Shown one piece after another: positions 1 to 8,555 of a stretch of 64,000 nucleotides of DNA. Origin of the DNA: Pseudoalteromonas sp. S2755 (GTDB lineage: Bacteria > Pseudomonadota > Gammaproteobacteria > Enterobacterales > Alteromonadaceae). Below the pieces are notes generated by a model. It was not told the origin of the DNA, searched no databases, and worked only from the letters and a program-made list of their open reading frames with translations. The translations under genes and the position numbers were made by a program. Every line of letters begins with the position of its first letter. Position 1 is the first letter of the stretch. The stretch is from positions 58,182 to 122,181 of the forward strand of contig NZ_PNDS01000046.1 in assembly GCF_005886535.1 (NCBI RefSeq). Direction: 5' to 3'.

Positions 1-14
1 CTATTTCGTAGAAT

Positions 15-40
15 TCGGATCAAGCCAAGGCTTGATCCGA
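15..40 (-). terminator. Palindrome downstream of the DUF4136 gene
   Basis: A perfect 12-bp inverted repeat (arm TCGGATCAAGCC, 2-base loop AA) lies just past the stop of the minus-strand lipoprotein gene. The stem is strong, but no T-run follows in the minus direction. It may be a 3' processing or protective stem, or a short intergenic repeat, rather than a classical Rho-independent terminator. Confidence 0.4.
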
Positions 41-47
41 CTTTCGC

Positions 48-599
48 TTAGTGTTGTGGCTGTGGTGGGAAGTTAGCCAGCAACTCCGAAATGGTTTTGT
101 TGATTGACGCTGTTCTTTGCTCAGGTGATTGGTTGCTACGCAAGCGGCCTTCTTTTGCACCGCGCCAAACTAGCTGGTTAGACGCTTTGTCTATCATATC
201 GAGTACTAGCGTGCCCACTTCATATTCACGTGTTGTGGTCTGTGTTTGCCAACCAATACCCCAGTAGTTCCAACGCGCACCATAAGTGGTGTGAAGCGAG
301 TCAGATTCAATTTTTGTATCAACTGATGCGTGATAGTTAACCAGTAAGTCGGCCGATTGCGGATCGGTGAGGGTGAAACCTTGTTTGCTCATTTCGTTTT
401 GAATTGCACTGCGGATCCGCTTTTCCATTAAGTCATTGACTTGGTATTCACGACCATTATTTTTTAGGTCCGCTTCGGGTGACCAAGCATAGGTTTTGTA
501 GTTAGCGAATTGTACAGACTTATCATAATCCCAATCAGGGGTTTTGGCGCAGGCCGCTAACATCAGCACCAAAGTGGCGATAACAATATTCTTAAACAT
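48..599 (-). CDS. DUF4136 domain lipoprotein
   Basis: A 183-residue outer-membrane-type lipoprotein. The N-terminus is a short lipoprotein signal peptide with lipobox LMLAAC, so Cys17 is the predicted lipidated residue. The rest fits DUF4136: a start like DWDYDKSVQFANYKTYAW, then a middle part on inhibitor-like ADLLVNYHA and a C-terminal half with LVLDMIDKASNQLVWRG. The family has no established biochemical function; members are periplasm-facing lipoproteins. It lies 107 bases downstream of the condensin operon on the same strand and could be read through from it, but the gap and separate character suggest its own promoter. Family call is by recognition of these motifs; function is unknown. 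Confidence 0.8.
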   Translation of the reverse strand: MFKNIVIATLVLMLAACAKTPDWDYDKSVQFANYKTYAWSPEADLKNNGREYQVNDLMEKRIRSAIQNEMSKQGFTLTDPQSADLLVNYHASVDTKIESDSLHTTYGARWNYWGIGWQTQTTTREYEVGTLVLDMIDKASNQLVWRGAKEGRLRSNQSPEQRTASINKTISELLANFPPQPQH

Positions 600-706
600 G
601 TGTCTTTACTCCTTAGTCGGATGTTTGCTCTACCTTAACGTGTTAAGGCGTTAAATGGTAGAGACAAGCATCCTTTAATAATTGTATCTGAGACATTAAC
701 TTGAGA

Positions 707-3484
707 TTAATGTTCCACTTCAATCCAGTCTTTTTCATCCACCCAGTTTTGGCTACCTTGTGCAACACTGCGGATCGGCACCAAGTAGTCACAGCTGATC
801 TGTGGTTTCACCGATGCAAAAATTGGCACAAACCCAAAGCTTAGTGCGGTTTCGATAATAGCCTTTTGGTTTTGTGGGTCGATATCCGCAGCTTCATCGA
901 TGTAAATCGGGATACGATACATTGCTTGCTCTTGATCAGATAGCAGATAGCGGATAAATAGCATGCCACATAAAAGCTTGATAGTGATCCGCGTACCGTT
1001 AGAGCCAGCCGAGTCAATTTTATCAAAGTGCTCAGTGTCACCTGCGCGGTTGACCACTTCAAAGCGAATGTCGAAGAGATCGGTTAACGTCAATCCCGCT
1101 TTATCACTTGCTAGTTTGATGATGTGATCTTTCGCCTCATTAACAGACTTTTCTGAGCTAGGCTGCTCGCTCAGTAAGTCTAAGCTTTCGCCTTTTTCAT
1201 ATAAATCTGAAGTGCTGATAATGGTATCTATGCTATCAACTAGCATTTTACGAGGGATGACATTGATTTTGAATGCCTGCAAGTTAGAGATACGATGCTG
1301 GCTTATGCCTTTGTTAAAGCTGTTCATCTCTCGGCGTAAGCGGTCTAAGTCTTGACGCAGTCCTTTAATGGTTGCGGCCACTTCAGTGAGCGCCACTCGT
1401 GCTTGTTTATCGACGGCATCTCGTTCGTTATCCAAGTTGTGATACGCGCTGATCAGCTTTTGATACTTAATAGTAACGTCTGACTCGTTTTCAAACTTAG
1501 TGATCCCAGCATTGTAGATATGCAAGTAGGTATTACGCACATTAACGTCTAAGTTTCTAAGCTCATTACAATCTTTATTAAATTGGTGGACCACTTCTGA
1601 GAGGTTATCAAAATCTAGGTTAATGTCGATTTCGTATGGTGCCAGCTTACCCGAATATAGGTCTAGTGTGTGGTCGATACGTTCTGACTTCACTTGCTTT
1701 AGGCGGTCGGCTTGGCGCACCAACAAGTCTTGCTTGCTTTTAATGATAGAGCGGCGGTCTGAAATTGAACCAGCATTACGTTGAATATCATGTAAATATT
1801 CATCAACTTGCTCTCGTTCCATTTCTAGTTGCTCTTTTAGTGCTTGTTGAGCATCGACCGATTGCAACATGGTTTGATATTGCTCAAAGCGTTTCATGGC
1901 CGCTTCTGTTGCCATGAGTTCATCATAAAGCGCATCACGTTCTTTTTGCTTTTCAGCGACATTTGCAGCTACTTCACGCTGCTGCTTTAAGTCGTTAAGC
2001 GACTGTTGTAGTGACTCCAGCTGTGCTTGCAATTGGGCTTTGTTCTCACCGCTTTGCATTTGTACTGGACTTAGTTTTTTCAACTTAACGGTAGCGCCAG
2101 GTACTTTAAGCTCACCGCCTTGAACTGACTTAGATAGCGACTCTAAAAATGCGCCAAAGGCATCCTCGTCGGTGATATCAATTTCACCTTGAGAAGTGGT
2201 TGAAAACGATAACAAATCTGGGTTCAAGATCCGTGAGATCTCTTCCACTTCTTTTAAAGAAAGATCTTCACGCATACGAGTAAACAGGTTGAACTCAAGG
2301 TTCTTGAGTTGCAGTTTTAAACTCTTAATCTGCTTTTGTGTTTCGTTGATGCGAAAATCAAGGGTATGGAGACTTTGCCCCTGTGCACTATTAATAGAGA
2401 AGGAAAGTTGCTCATATTCCTTTTTCAACAGCGTTAAATTGGTTTTAAGCGTTGCATGATTAGTTAGTTCAAATTCACGTTTTAACGCGTGGAAATCGGT
2501 AAACCATTGCTCTATTTGGGTTTGTTTACGCTCGATATCACGAGACTGCTGAACATATAGTTGCTGTTTAGACTCAAATTCGCGCTTTTCGGCTTCTATG
2601 TCTTCTAGCTGTGTTGCTAATTCTGCAATTTGCTCGTTATGATAGTTATCATATTCGACCAAAGCTAAATCGAGTTTCGGGGCGTAAGCCGCCAATTTAC
2701 CTTTTAATACCGCTTCATTTTCAAGCATTTTCTCAAGGGCTGAAATTGGCTCTTGCATCGACTCCAGCGCATTTAGCTCACGGCGAGCGCGGTTGACCTT
2801 ATCAAAAGCGCGACGCCAGACTTCATAAAAGTCGACTTTCGAGTTCGACATATGACGTTCAAACACTTTGAGCATAAAGCGCTTTACGTCTTGCGCGCCG
2901 AGTTTATGCAGATTCAGAATACGGCGGAATATTTCTTTATATACAGGCGCATCTTGGACATTATTCAGTGGGATCATCTTCAGGTTGATATCACCATCAA
3001 ATGGGGTGGCGCCACCTGTGAGTAGGGCATTAAGCTCTTGTGCTTTTAGCTCTACAGGCTTAAGTTGTTTTTCCTGTAAGTGATTAAATAGCTTAGTGTA
3101 CTTGATGATACTTTTCCCTTCGGTGTAATCATCAAGATTGAGTTTGCCTTGATAGCAAAAAAACTGATGCGCGTAACCGGCGATTTTACCCAGTCCCGCA
3201 ACGCCAATGACCACATCGCCGTGGGGGAGGTTGGCTTCAAGCAAAATATAGGATTGATCAGAAGAGAAGTAGAACTTACGCGTTTCTTCTAAATCGTGAC
3301 CATCCCATTCAGTCAGTCTTAAATCGTTGATAAGTGGAAACTGCAGCGCATTGATCACTGAGCTTTTACCGGTGTTATTCGGAGCGCAGATTGACGCGCT
3401 TTTATCCAGAGGAATGACACACTTAGCGTATCCGGCGGTATTTAATAACGCTAGTTTACTTAAGCCGTACAACTGCTCGCTCAT
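707..3484 (-). CDS. mksB: SMC-like condensin ATPase, MksB/JetC type
   Basis: A 925-residue SMC-family ATPase. The N-terminal head has a Walker A-like loop APNNTGKSS (residues 34-42; the usual first Gly is Ala). A long coiled-coil region fills roughly residues 230-750. The C-terminal head carries a signature-like SAGSNGT (about 825-831) and Walker B IPIYIDEA (858-865). It is much shorter than MukB (about 1480) and fits the Mks/Jet class, whose heads close on DNA with a kleisin and a KITE partner to extrude loops. It is the last gene of a tight operon; its ATG overlaps the mksE stop (ATGA). Seen: ATPase motifs, coiled coils, operon order. Inferred: chromosome or plasmid organisation. No JetD/MksG nuclease gene is next to it. 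Confidence 0.75.
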   Translation of the reverse strand: MSEQLYGLSKLALLNTAGYAKCVIPLDKSASICAPNNTGKSSVINALQFPLINDLRLTEWDGHDLEETRKFYFSSDQSYILLEANLPHGDVVIGVAGLGKIAGYAHQFFCYQGKLNLDDYTEGKSIIKYTKLFNHLQEKQLKPVELKAQELNALLTGGATPFDGDINLKMIPLNNVQDAPVYKEIFRRILNLHKLGAQDVKRFMLKVFERHMSNSKVDFYEVWRRAFDKVNRARRELNALESMQEPISALEKMLENEAVLKGKLAAYAPKLDLALVEYDNYHNEQIAELATQLEDIEAEKREFESKQQLYVQQSRDIERKQTQIEQWFTDFHALKREFELTNHATLKTNLTLLKKEYEQLSFSINSAQGQSLHTLDFRINETQKQIKSLKLQLKNLEFNLFTRMREDLSLKEVEEISRILNPDLLSFSTTSQGEIDITDEDAFGAFLESLSKSVQGGELKVPGATVKLKKLSPVQMQSGENKAQLQAQLESLQQSLNDLKQQREVAANVAEKQKERDALYDELMATEAAMKRFEQYQTMLQSVDAQQALKEQLEMEREQVDEYLHDIQRNAGSISDRRSIIKSKQDLLVRQADRLKQVKSERIDHTLDLYSGKLAPYEIDINLDFDNLSEVVHQFNKDCNELRNLDVNVRNTYLHIYNAGITKFENESDVTIKYQKLISAYHNLDNERDAVDKQARVALTEVAATIKGLRQDLDRLRREMNSFNKGISQHRISNLQAFKINVIPRKMLVDSIDTIISTSDLYEKGESLDLLSEQPSSEKSVNEAKDHIIKLASDKAGLTLTDLFDIRFEVVNRAGDTEHFDKIDSAGSNGTRITIKLLCGMLFIRYLLSDQEQAMYRIPIYIDEAADIDPQNQKAIIETALSFGFVPIFASVKPQISCDYLVPIRSVAQGSQNWVDEKDWIEVEH

Positions 3485-4029
3485 AGCTCGTCCTCAATAT
3501 CATATTGTTCTTCGTTTACTTCCATTAGCGCGTCAATGTAGCGATAAATCGGTGCAAGTAGCATAAAGCCTTGTTCAACCTCACGGGCTAGACCCAATCT
3601 CACCATACGTAAAAACACGTCTTTTCTGAGATCTGAGCCCGAAAAAATCTCCAACTGGTCAAAAAGATGCTTATTGAGCTGCACTATGGTTTGCATTAGC
3701 TCTAAATCGCAGCTTTCATCAAATAGTACGCGAAGCGGATCTTTACCTTGGTTGGCATAGTGCTCAATCAAAATATAAATGGTTAAGGCAATCGCGCGGG
3801 AAATTTTCCCCATATTTGGCGTACTTTCATCGCTTGCCAAATAATAAAAGCCACGGGCATCGTGCTGTAAGTCATGGCCTAAAGCTGAAAATAGCGCTTG
3901 ATAGCTATCAATTTGCTGATCTAATTCTTGCCAAAGGGTCGTGTCTTGCTCACTGATATGATACCCGCTCACCAGTTTTTTATTGATGGCTTGGAGCTCG
4001 TTGAGCATATCTAAGTTAATTGTCGTCAT
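3481..4029 (-). CDS. mksE: Condensin KITE subunit, MksE/JetB type
   Basis: About 182 residues, helical and acidic, ending in EVNEEQYDIEDEL. It sits between the kleisin-like and SMC-like genes, as MksE/JetB does. The segment DLRKDVFLRMVRLGLAREVEQGFMLLAPIYRYIDAL resembles the winged-helix, DUF4194-like part of JetB proteins. MksE/KITE dimers bind the kleisin and DNA. Start choice: I use the ATG at 4029, 4 bases past the mksF stop. A GTG at 4056 would add 9 residues and overlap mksF by 23 bases, but it has no visible ribosome binding site. The 3' end overlaps mksB by 4 bases, suggesting translational coupling. Identity rests mainly on context and size. Confidence 0.65.
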   Translation of the reverse strand: MTTINLDMLNELQAINKKLVSGYHISEQDTTLWQELDQQIDSYQALFSALGHDLQHDARGFYYLASDESTPNMGKISRAIALTIYILIEHYANQGKDPLRVLFDESCDLELMQTIVQLNKHLFDQLEIFSGSDLRKDVFLRMVRLGLAREVEQGFMLLAPIYRYIDALMEVNEEQYDIEDEL

Positions 4030-4033
4030 AATG

Positions 4034-5278
4034 CTAATCTTGTTTTGCTTTGGCACTAAATGGATATAAAGAGAAGGTATGCGATGCGATAGTGATCTTA
4101 CTCTTTTGTTGCTCTTGGCTAAGTGCCAAGTCAGATTCGTTGATCAGCTTTTGATAGAGAAACAGCATTTCGTCTGCTTCAAGATCTGGGTAGCTATCGC
4201 TTAAAAAGCCCAATAGTGCCTGGCGCTTTTTACCGGTTTGTTGAAATCTCGTTTTTACCGAGTTGTAATCTGGAATGTAAGGGCTTTGATAAGCTGGTAC
4301 ATCGTCTTGATCGGGCAGCTGATATTCTTCATGTTCAAACTCAACGAGACTTGCCATATAAGCGACCATGTGACGCTTTTGCCCAAGGTTAAAACGTTGA
4401 ATGTCTGACACAAATTCTGGTTGAACTGGTGAAAGTAGTCGGTCAACGCCGCGTTTTCTAATTTGTCCAAGGACTTTGGAGGCTTGCCGTGTAATGAGTG
4501 TATTACGGCGCAGTTCTTCTCGTAACGGCATAAGGAGATCGGCACTACGGCTTAAGCTTTCTCTACCAATGAGGTGCATATCTAAAATACGTGTTCTGAG
4601 CTGCTCCAGCATACGTTTGTCTGCAGCGCCACGGCCTAATTGTTCAATCTCATCAATTTGCTCACTGACCTGAAGCTCTATTTGATCAAAGCAACGCTGG
4701 AAAGGGCCATGAATATCGACCATTTCCAGCATAGGTTCGATATATTCTTCAAACGCTTCCAATACCGCTTTATATCTCATGCCAAGAGACAGCGTTGAAG
4801 TATCCGATTTAGCTTGCTCTACTAGGTTCATGATAGCACTTTCGTTATGTTCGAACAGCTTAACAATTTTACGAACGCGTTCGTCCATAATGCGGCTAAA
4901 GCGGCGTAGCTCAGAGTAGTCAGCCTCTTCACCGGCTTGTGCGATGCGATTACCTAGTCTTTCTAAGTCTTTTACTAGCACCGTGATCTCTTCCGCTAAA
5001 CCAAGGCTCTCTTCTTGCAAAAGGAAGCTGGCAAAGTCAGCGATTGAACGGTTGATCTCTAACTGTGAGGACTTAGCTAAAGGAATAATAATTTCTTGCT
5101 GGAGTAGTCGATTGGTTTCTTTATAAATTCGTTCACTCGACCAGCTTGGGTTTTTCTGTTTTAGGATGTTTTGTACATCTTTTAGGCTGAAATCTGCGAG
5201 CTTAAATCGTTTAAAAAGTAGCTCCAACACATTCCAGTGCTCGTTTATCGTATTTAATAATTTTTTAGCTGGGATCAT
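4034..5278 (-). CDS. mksF: Condensin kleisin subunit, MksF/JetA type
   Basis: A 414-residue, mostly helical protein that opens the condensin operon. The first about 100 residues look like a winged-helix module (KRFKLADFSLKDVQNILKQ). A helical middle follows, and there is a C-terminal part rich in Glu and Gln. This matches the MksF/JetA kleisin, which bridges the two SMC heads and recruits MksE. GGAAAG lies 4 bases before the ATG. The upstream 156 bases, shared with divergent nhaD, hold an inverted repeat TGTAG/CTACA (5291-5308). I recognise the family from gene order, length and general character, not from a catalytic motif. A Wadjet JetA is the same family, so defence versus chromosome maintenance cannot be decided here. 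Confidence 0.65.
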   Translation of the reverse strand: MIPAKKLLNTINEHWNVLELLFKRFKLADFSLKDVQNILKQKNPSWSSERIYKETNRLLQQEIIIPLAKSSQLEINRSIADFASFLLQEESLGLAEEITVLVKDLERLGNRIAQAGEEADYSELRRFSRIMDERVRKIVKLFEHNESAIMNLVEQAKSDTSTLSLGMRYKAVLEAFEEYIEPMLEMVDIHGPFQRCFDQIELQVSEQIDEIEQLGRGAADKRMLEQLRTRILDMHLIGRESLSRSADLLMPLREELRRNTLITRQASKVLGQIRKRGVDRLLSPVQPEFVSDIQRFNLGQKRHMVAYMASLVEFEHEEYQLPDQDDVPAYQSPYIPDYNSVKTRFQQTGKKRQALLGFLSDSYPDLEADEMLFLYQKLINESDLALSQEQQKSKITIASHTFSLYPFSAKAKQD

Positions 5279-5290
5279 AACTTTCCAAGG

Positions 5291-5308
5291 TGTAGTAGCT
5301 AGGCTACA
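5291..5308. promoter_or_regulatory. Inverted repeat between mksF and nhaD
   Basis: TGTAG and CTACA arms, 8 bases apart, lie 13 bases upstream of the mksF start in the divergent mks-nhaD intergenic region. The placement would suit a repressor site for the mks operon. Short arms make this a weak call. Confidence 0.25.
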
Positions 5309-5434
5309 TCACAACTTCATCAATTTGTCACAAAATGTTTATCGTACGTAGCATGGGGACTGTGATGGTGCTAGAATCCGCCGCGAAAACGAACCCACCC
5401 CTTGTTACATTTAATTACAGGTTGTTTACGCATT

Positions 5435-6682
5435 ATGGTCACGTCCATTATTCTAACCCTGATCGCCATCGCTTTTATACTCATCGTTATAGAAGATATT
5501 ATTCACGTAAACAAGGCCAAAACAACGCTTTTTTTTGGCACTTTATGTTGGATTATCGCCTTTATCTCTCCGATTCATGGCCAAAGCCCAGAAATTGTAC
5601 AAATTGAGCTAGACCATAACATTTTGGAAATCGCGACTTTATGGCTGTTTTTAATGGCTGCCATGACGTTTGTGGCCTACTTGAACTCAAAAGGGTTTAT
5701 CCAAAATATTGTTCATCGGATCATGCCAACCCATATTAGCGAACGCAAGCTAATGTTTTTGGTCGGTGCTTTTGCATTCATATTTTCATCCATCTCGGAT
5801 AATATTACTGCGACGCTTATTTCATTAGCTGTTGTCATGTCTTTGAAACTTGACCCGAAAAAGTTAATAAAATATGCGACGTTAATTATCTTTAGTGTCA
5901 ATTCGGGCGGCGTATCATTGATCACCGGTGATGTAACCACCTTGATGATATTTTTGGCCGATAAAGTCACGATCCCAGACCTTTTATTGCTGATCATGCC
6001 GTCGATGTTGAGTGTATTTGTGTTGGCAGCCATGCTTTCTATTGGTATGAATGAAAAAATTACCTTTGAAAAAGCAGAATTACGCAGAATCGAAAAGACC
6101 GATATCACTATTGCACTCATCTTCTTGTCAACCATTTTTGCCACGTTATTCTTAAGCGTGCAATACCATGTACCGCCAATGCTAACTTTCTTATTTGGAC
6201 TATCGTTGATGTTTTTGACTGCACAATTTTTAATGCGCAAGAAAGACGTTAACAAGAAAATCATCGACTATATCCGTGAAATTGAATACGACACGTTATT
6301 ATTCTTTGTTGGTGTGCTGTTACTCGTTGGTGCATTGAAAGAGGTCGGTGTACTGTCTAAATTTACCGATTTGTACCTGCATCTTGCGCCGGAATACGCA
6401 AACTACTTGGTCGGTTTAATGAGCGCTGCAGTAGATAACGTGCCATTGACGGCGGCGTTATTAAAAGCAGATATAACGATGACACCAGGGCAGTGGCTTA
6501 CCTTTACTTATGCCACTGGTGTTGGAGGTTCTATGCTTATCATTGGTTCTGCTGCGGGGATCATTGCAATGAGTAAGGTAAAAGCCTTAACCTTCTCAAG
6601 CTATCTTAAAATGAGTGTCTACCTGCTTGTCGCATACACCATTGGATATAGTGGCGCGTATTTCGCGGGCCAGCTTATTTAA
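5435..6682 (+). CDS. nhaD: Na+/H+ antiporter NhaD
   Basis: About 415 residues with roughly 11-12 hydrophobic segments, of the NhaD type (ion-transporter superfamily, CitM-like fold). It exchanges cytoplasmic Na+ or Li+ for external protons at alkaline pH. Features include SSISDNITATLISLAVVMS around residue 120 and SAAVDNVPLTAALLKA near residue 340. Their conserved DN pairs in discontinuous helices are typical of the family's ion site. A TTG 33 bases upstream would add 11 residues without a better ribosome site, so I take the ATG at 5435. It is monocistronic, divergent from mksF, and ends at a strong terminator. It fits a marine lifestyle. Confidence 0.9.
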   Translation: MVTSIILTLIAIAFILIVIEDIIHVNKAKTTLFFGTLCWIIAFISPIHGQSPEIVQIELDHNILEIATLWLFLMAAMTFVAYLNSKGFIQNIVHRIMPTHISERKLMFLVGAFAFIFSSISDNITATLISLAVVMSLKLDPKKLIKYATLIIFSVNSGGVSLITGDVTTLMIFLADKVTIPDLLLLIMPSMLSVFVLAAMLSIGMNEKITFEKAELRRIEKTDITIALIFLSTIFATLFLSVQYHVPPMLTFLFGLSLMFLTAQFLMRKKDVNKKIIDYIREIEYDTLLFFVGVLLLVGALKEVGVLSKFTDLYLHLAPEYANYLVGLMSAAVDNVPLTAALLKADITMTPGQWLTFTYATGVGGSMLIIGSAAGIIAMSKVKALTFSSYLKMSVYLLVAYTIGYSGAYFAGQLI

Positions 6683-6734
6683 GACAAATTGGCTTAATTC
6701 TTTACCGCTCCAGCGCAAGTTTTTCATAAATAAC

Positions 6735-6763
6735 TTGACACCTAGACGGCTAAAAGATAATTT
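6735..6763 (+). promoter_or_regulatory. Sigma70-like promoter between nhaD and lysC
   Basis: TTGACA (6735-6740) matches the -35 consensus. TAATTT at 6758-6763 gives a 17-base spacer, or GATAAT at 6756-6761 a 15-base spacer. It lies upstream of the nhaD terminator hairpin, so a lysC transcript starting here would begin inside or just before that hairpin. No strong alternative promoter is seen between 6800 and the riboswitch. Confidence 0.4.
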
Positions 6764-6773
6764 TCTTACATCG

Positions 6774-6800
6774 CCCGCATTGATTGCGGGCTTTTATTTT
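6774..6800 (+). terminator. Rho-independent terminator of nhaD
   Basis: Stem CCCGCA (6774-6779) and TGCGGG (6785-6790) with loop TTGAT, followed by a T-rich tract CTTTTATTTTG. It ends nhaD and precedes the lysine riboswitch. Confidence 0.8.
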
Positions 6801-6829
6801 GTTTTTATTCAGATTAACAAAGGCAAAAT

Positions 6830-6996
6830 AAACAGAAGAGGCGCGATGCTTAGGTAGTTAGTGTGAGGTGACGAGACCAATGACCACTAGTGAGGGAAGT
6901 ATTCGCCGAGGAGAAAAGTTGCTCGTCGCAACAATTCTTCGGTTTACGAGGCTGAATCCTCGGAACTGTCACCGTATTGGTGGAGAGCTTCTGGCA
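6830..6996 (+). promoter_or_regulatory. Lysine riboswitch (L box) of lysC
   Basis: This leader holds the conserved lysine-aptamer blocks in order: AGAAGAGGCGCG (6835-6846), GAGGGAAGTATTCGCCGAGG (6892-6911), GGCTGAATCCTCGG with ACTGTCAC (6950-6972), and TGGAGAGCTTCTGG (6981-6994). P1 forms between AGAAG near 6835 and CTTCT near 6988. The five-helix lysine aptamer binds L-lysine and lowers expression of lysine-synthesis or import genes. Here it sits 90 bases before lysC. There is no terminator with a U-run between aptamer and gene, so control is probably at translation. Confidence 0.93.
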
Positions 6997-7040
6997 AAGG
7001 TCATTTCAAGTGTTCGTCTTTCTAGAAATCCCATGCCGAG

Positions 7041-7083
7041 TTCTCCTTATAAAATTTGACTGTGCCAACAGTCGAGAGGAGAG
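7041..7083 (+). promoter_or_regulatory. Shine-Dalgarno-sequestering stem of lysC
   Basis: TTCTCCT (7041-7047) can pair with the ribosome binding site AGGAGAG (7077-7083) directly before the lysC ATG at 7087. Between them is a perfect 6-bp hairpin, GACTGT/ACAGTC (7058-7073, loop GCCA). The stacked structure would hide the ribosome site and looks like the expression platform of the lysine riboswitch. Pairing is seen in the sequence; the switching is inferred. Confidence 0.65.
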
Positions 7084-7086
7084 AAA

Positions 7087-8433
7087 ATGAATTCGCAGTA
7101 TGTTGTAGCCAAATTTGGCGGTACCAGTGTCGCTGACTTTGAAGCTATGTCTCGTTGTGCTCACATTGTTCGTGACAACCCTAATGTTCGAGTGGTCGTT
7201 GTGAGTGCATGTGCTGGCGTAACCAATCACCTTGTAACGCTAACCCAACAAAAGGAAGATGAAGCCGGGCGCAAAGCAGTTGTTGCAGCGGTTGAAAACA
7301 TACAGCAAGCGATTATCGACCAAGTGTCTTTGGATGCAGATCTTGCTGAGGGTTACAAGCAAACTTTCAGTGAATTTGAAAGCCTTGCGAGTTTACCTGC
7401 ACTGAGCAGACAGCAATGCGATGAAATGTTGAGCTTTGGCGAACGTTTTTCTTCTTATTTGTTTACCCAAATACTACGTAATAACCAGGTTCAGGCGTCG
7501 CGCTTTGATGTGCGTAAGGTACTTAAAACAGATAATCAATTTGGTAAAGCGAATCCGAATGTCGCAGCGACGCGTGAGGCGGCACAAACGAGTTTGGTCG
7601 CGCTACTTGGCGATACAGTGCAAGTGACGCAAGGATTTATTGGTAGTGACCAATACGGCCAGACGACTACGCTTGGTCGTGGCGGTTCTGACTATAGTGC
7701 TGCATTGTTAGCAGAGGCAATTGACGCGTCAAGTGTGCATATTTGGACCGATGTAGTTGGTATTTTCAGTACTGATCCGCGTTTGTGTGCAAAGGCTAGA
7801 CCTATTCCTCGTTTGAGTTTTGATGAAGCGGCAGAAATGGCGACATTTGGTGCCAAGGTGTTACATCCCGCAACCATATTGCCAGCGAGTCGTAAAGGTA
7901 TTTCAGTATTTGTTGGTTCAAGTCGTGATCCGCAAGCGGGTGGCACTTGGATTGAAAAAGAGAAAACGGCGCAAGCAGGTATTCGCGCAGTGACACAACG
8001 CAAAAACCAAATACTATTGACGTTAAAGAGCCCTGAAATGCTTCTTGCTAGCGGCTTTTTGGCTCGTATCTTCACCATTTTAAGCAATTACAATATATCG
8101 GTTGACTTGGTAACGACTTCGGAAATTAGTGTTGCACTTACGCTGGATAATGCGCCGAATGCTTCTCGACCAGAGTTAGAGCAAGCTTGTTTGGATGAAC
8201 TTGGCGAGTTTTGTCATGTGACCGTTGAAAATAATCTCACTTTGGTGGCCATGATAGGTTCTGAGATCCAGTTGAAGAAGTGCCAACTTAATCTGATGGA
8301 TGTATTGTCAGAGTTTAATATTCGACTAATATGCCATGGTGCGAGCAAGCACAATCTGTGCTTTTTAGTGGAGCAGCAGGAGTCAGATCAGGTCGTGCAG
8401 TCAATTCATGCTAAATTACTAGAGGTTGCATAA
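7087..8433 (+). CDS. lysC: Lysine-sensitive aspartate kinase III
   Basis: A 448-residue aspartokinase that phosphorylates L-aspartate, the first step to lysine, methionine and threonine. KFGGTSVAD (residues 8-16) and GRGGSDYSA (about 199-207) are the kinase signatures. FGERFSSYL and FGAKVLHP are further family blocks. The C-terminal third holds two ACT domains that bind lysine. Length matches E. coli LysC (449), and there is no fused homoserine dehydrogenase. A strong ribosome site (AGGAGAG) precedes the ATG. Control is by the lysine riboswitch upstream and, by family knowledge, by feedback inhibition. It is monocistronic. High certainty. Confidence 0.97.
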   Translation: MNSQYVVAKFGGTSVADFEAMSRCAHIVRDNPNVRVVVVSACAGVTNHLVTLTQQKEDEAGRKAVVAAVENIQQAIIDQVSLDADLAEGYKQTFSEFESLASLPALSRQQCDEMLSFGERFSSYLFTQILRNNQVQASRFDVRKVLKTDNQFGKANPNVAATREAAQTSLVALLGDTVQVTQGFIGSDQYGQTTTLGRGGSDYSAALLAEAIDASSVHIWTDVVGIFSTDPRLCAKARPIPRLSFDEAAEMATFGAKVLHPATILPASRKGISVFVGSSRDPQAGGTWIEKEKTAQAGIRAVTQRKNQILLTLKSPEMLLASGFLARIFTILSNYNISVDLVTTSEISVALTLDNAPNASRPELEQACLDELGEFCHVTVENNLTLVAMIGSEIQLKKCQLNLMDVLSEFNIRLICHGASKHNLCFLVEQQESDQVVQSIHAKLLEVA

Positions 8434-8555
8434 ATGAATTTATTGTTTTTCAGGAACTAATAAAAAAGTTGCATTATTGAATAATGGATGGCACTTTGTT
8501 TATAACGGTTAGGGTCTGCTGACCATCAAGTTTGTTTTTCCCTAGGAGTGCCATC

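Noticed and set aside
707..3484. MukB of a MukBEF condensin
   Set aside because: At 925 residues it is far shorter than MukB (about 1480), and the operon order differs.
707..5278. A complete Wadjet (JetABCD) defence system
   Set aside because: No JetD-like nuclease gene is present on either side; only the three condensin genes are seen.
5402..5434. TTG start of nhaD with 11 extra residues
   Set aside because: No better ribosome site and no family support for the extra residues.
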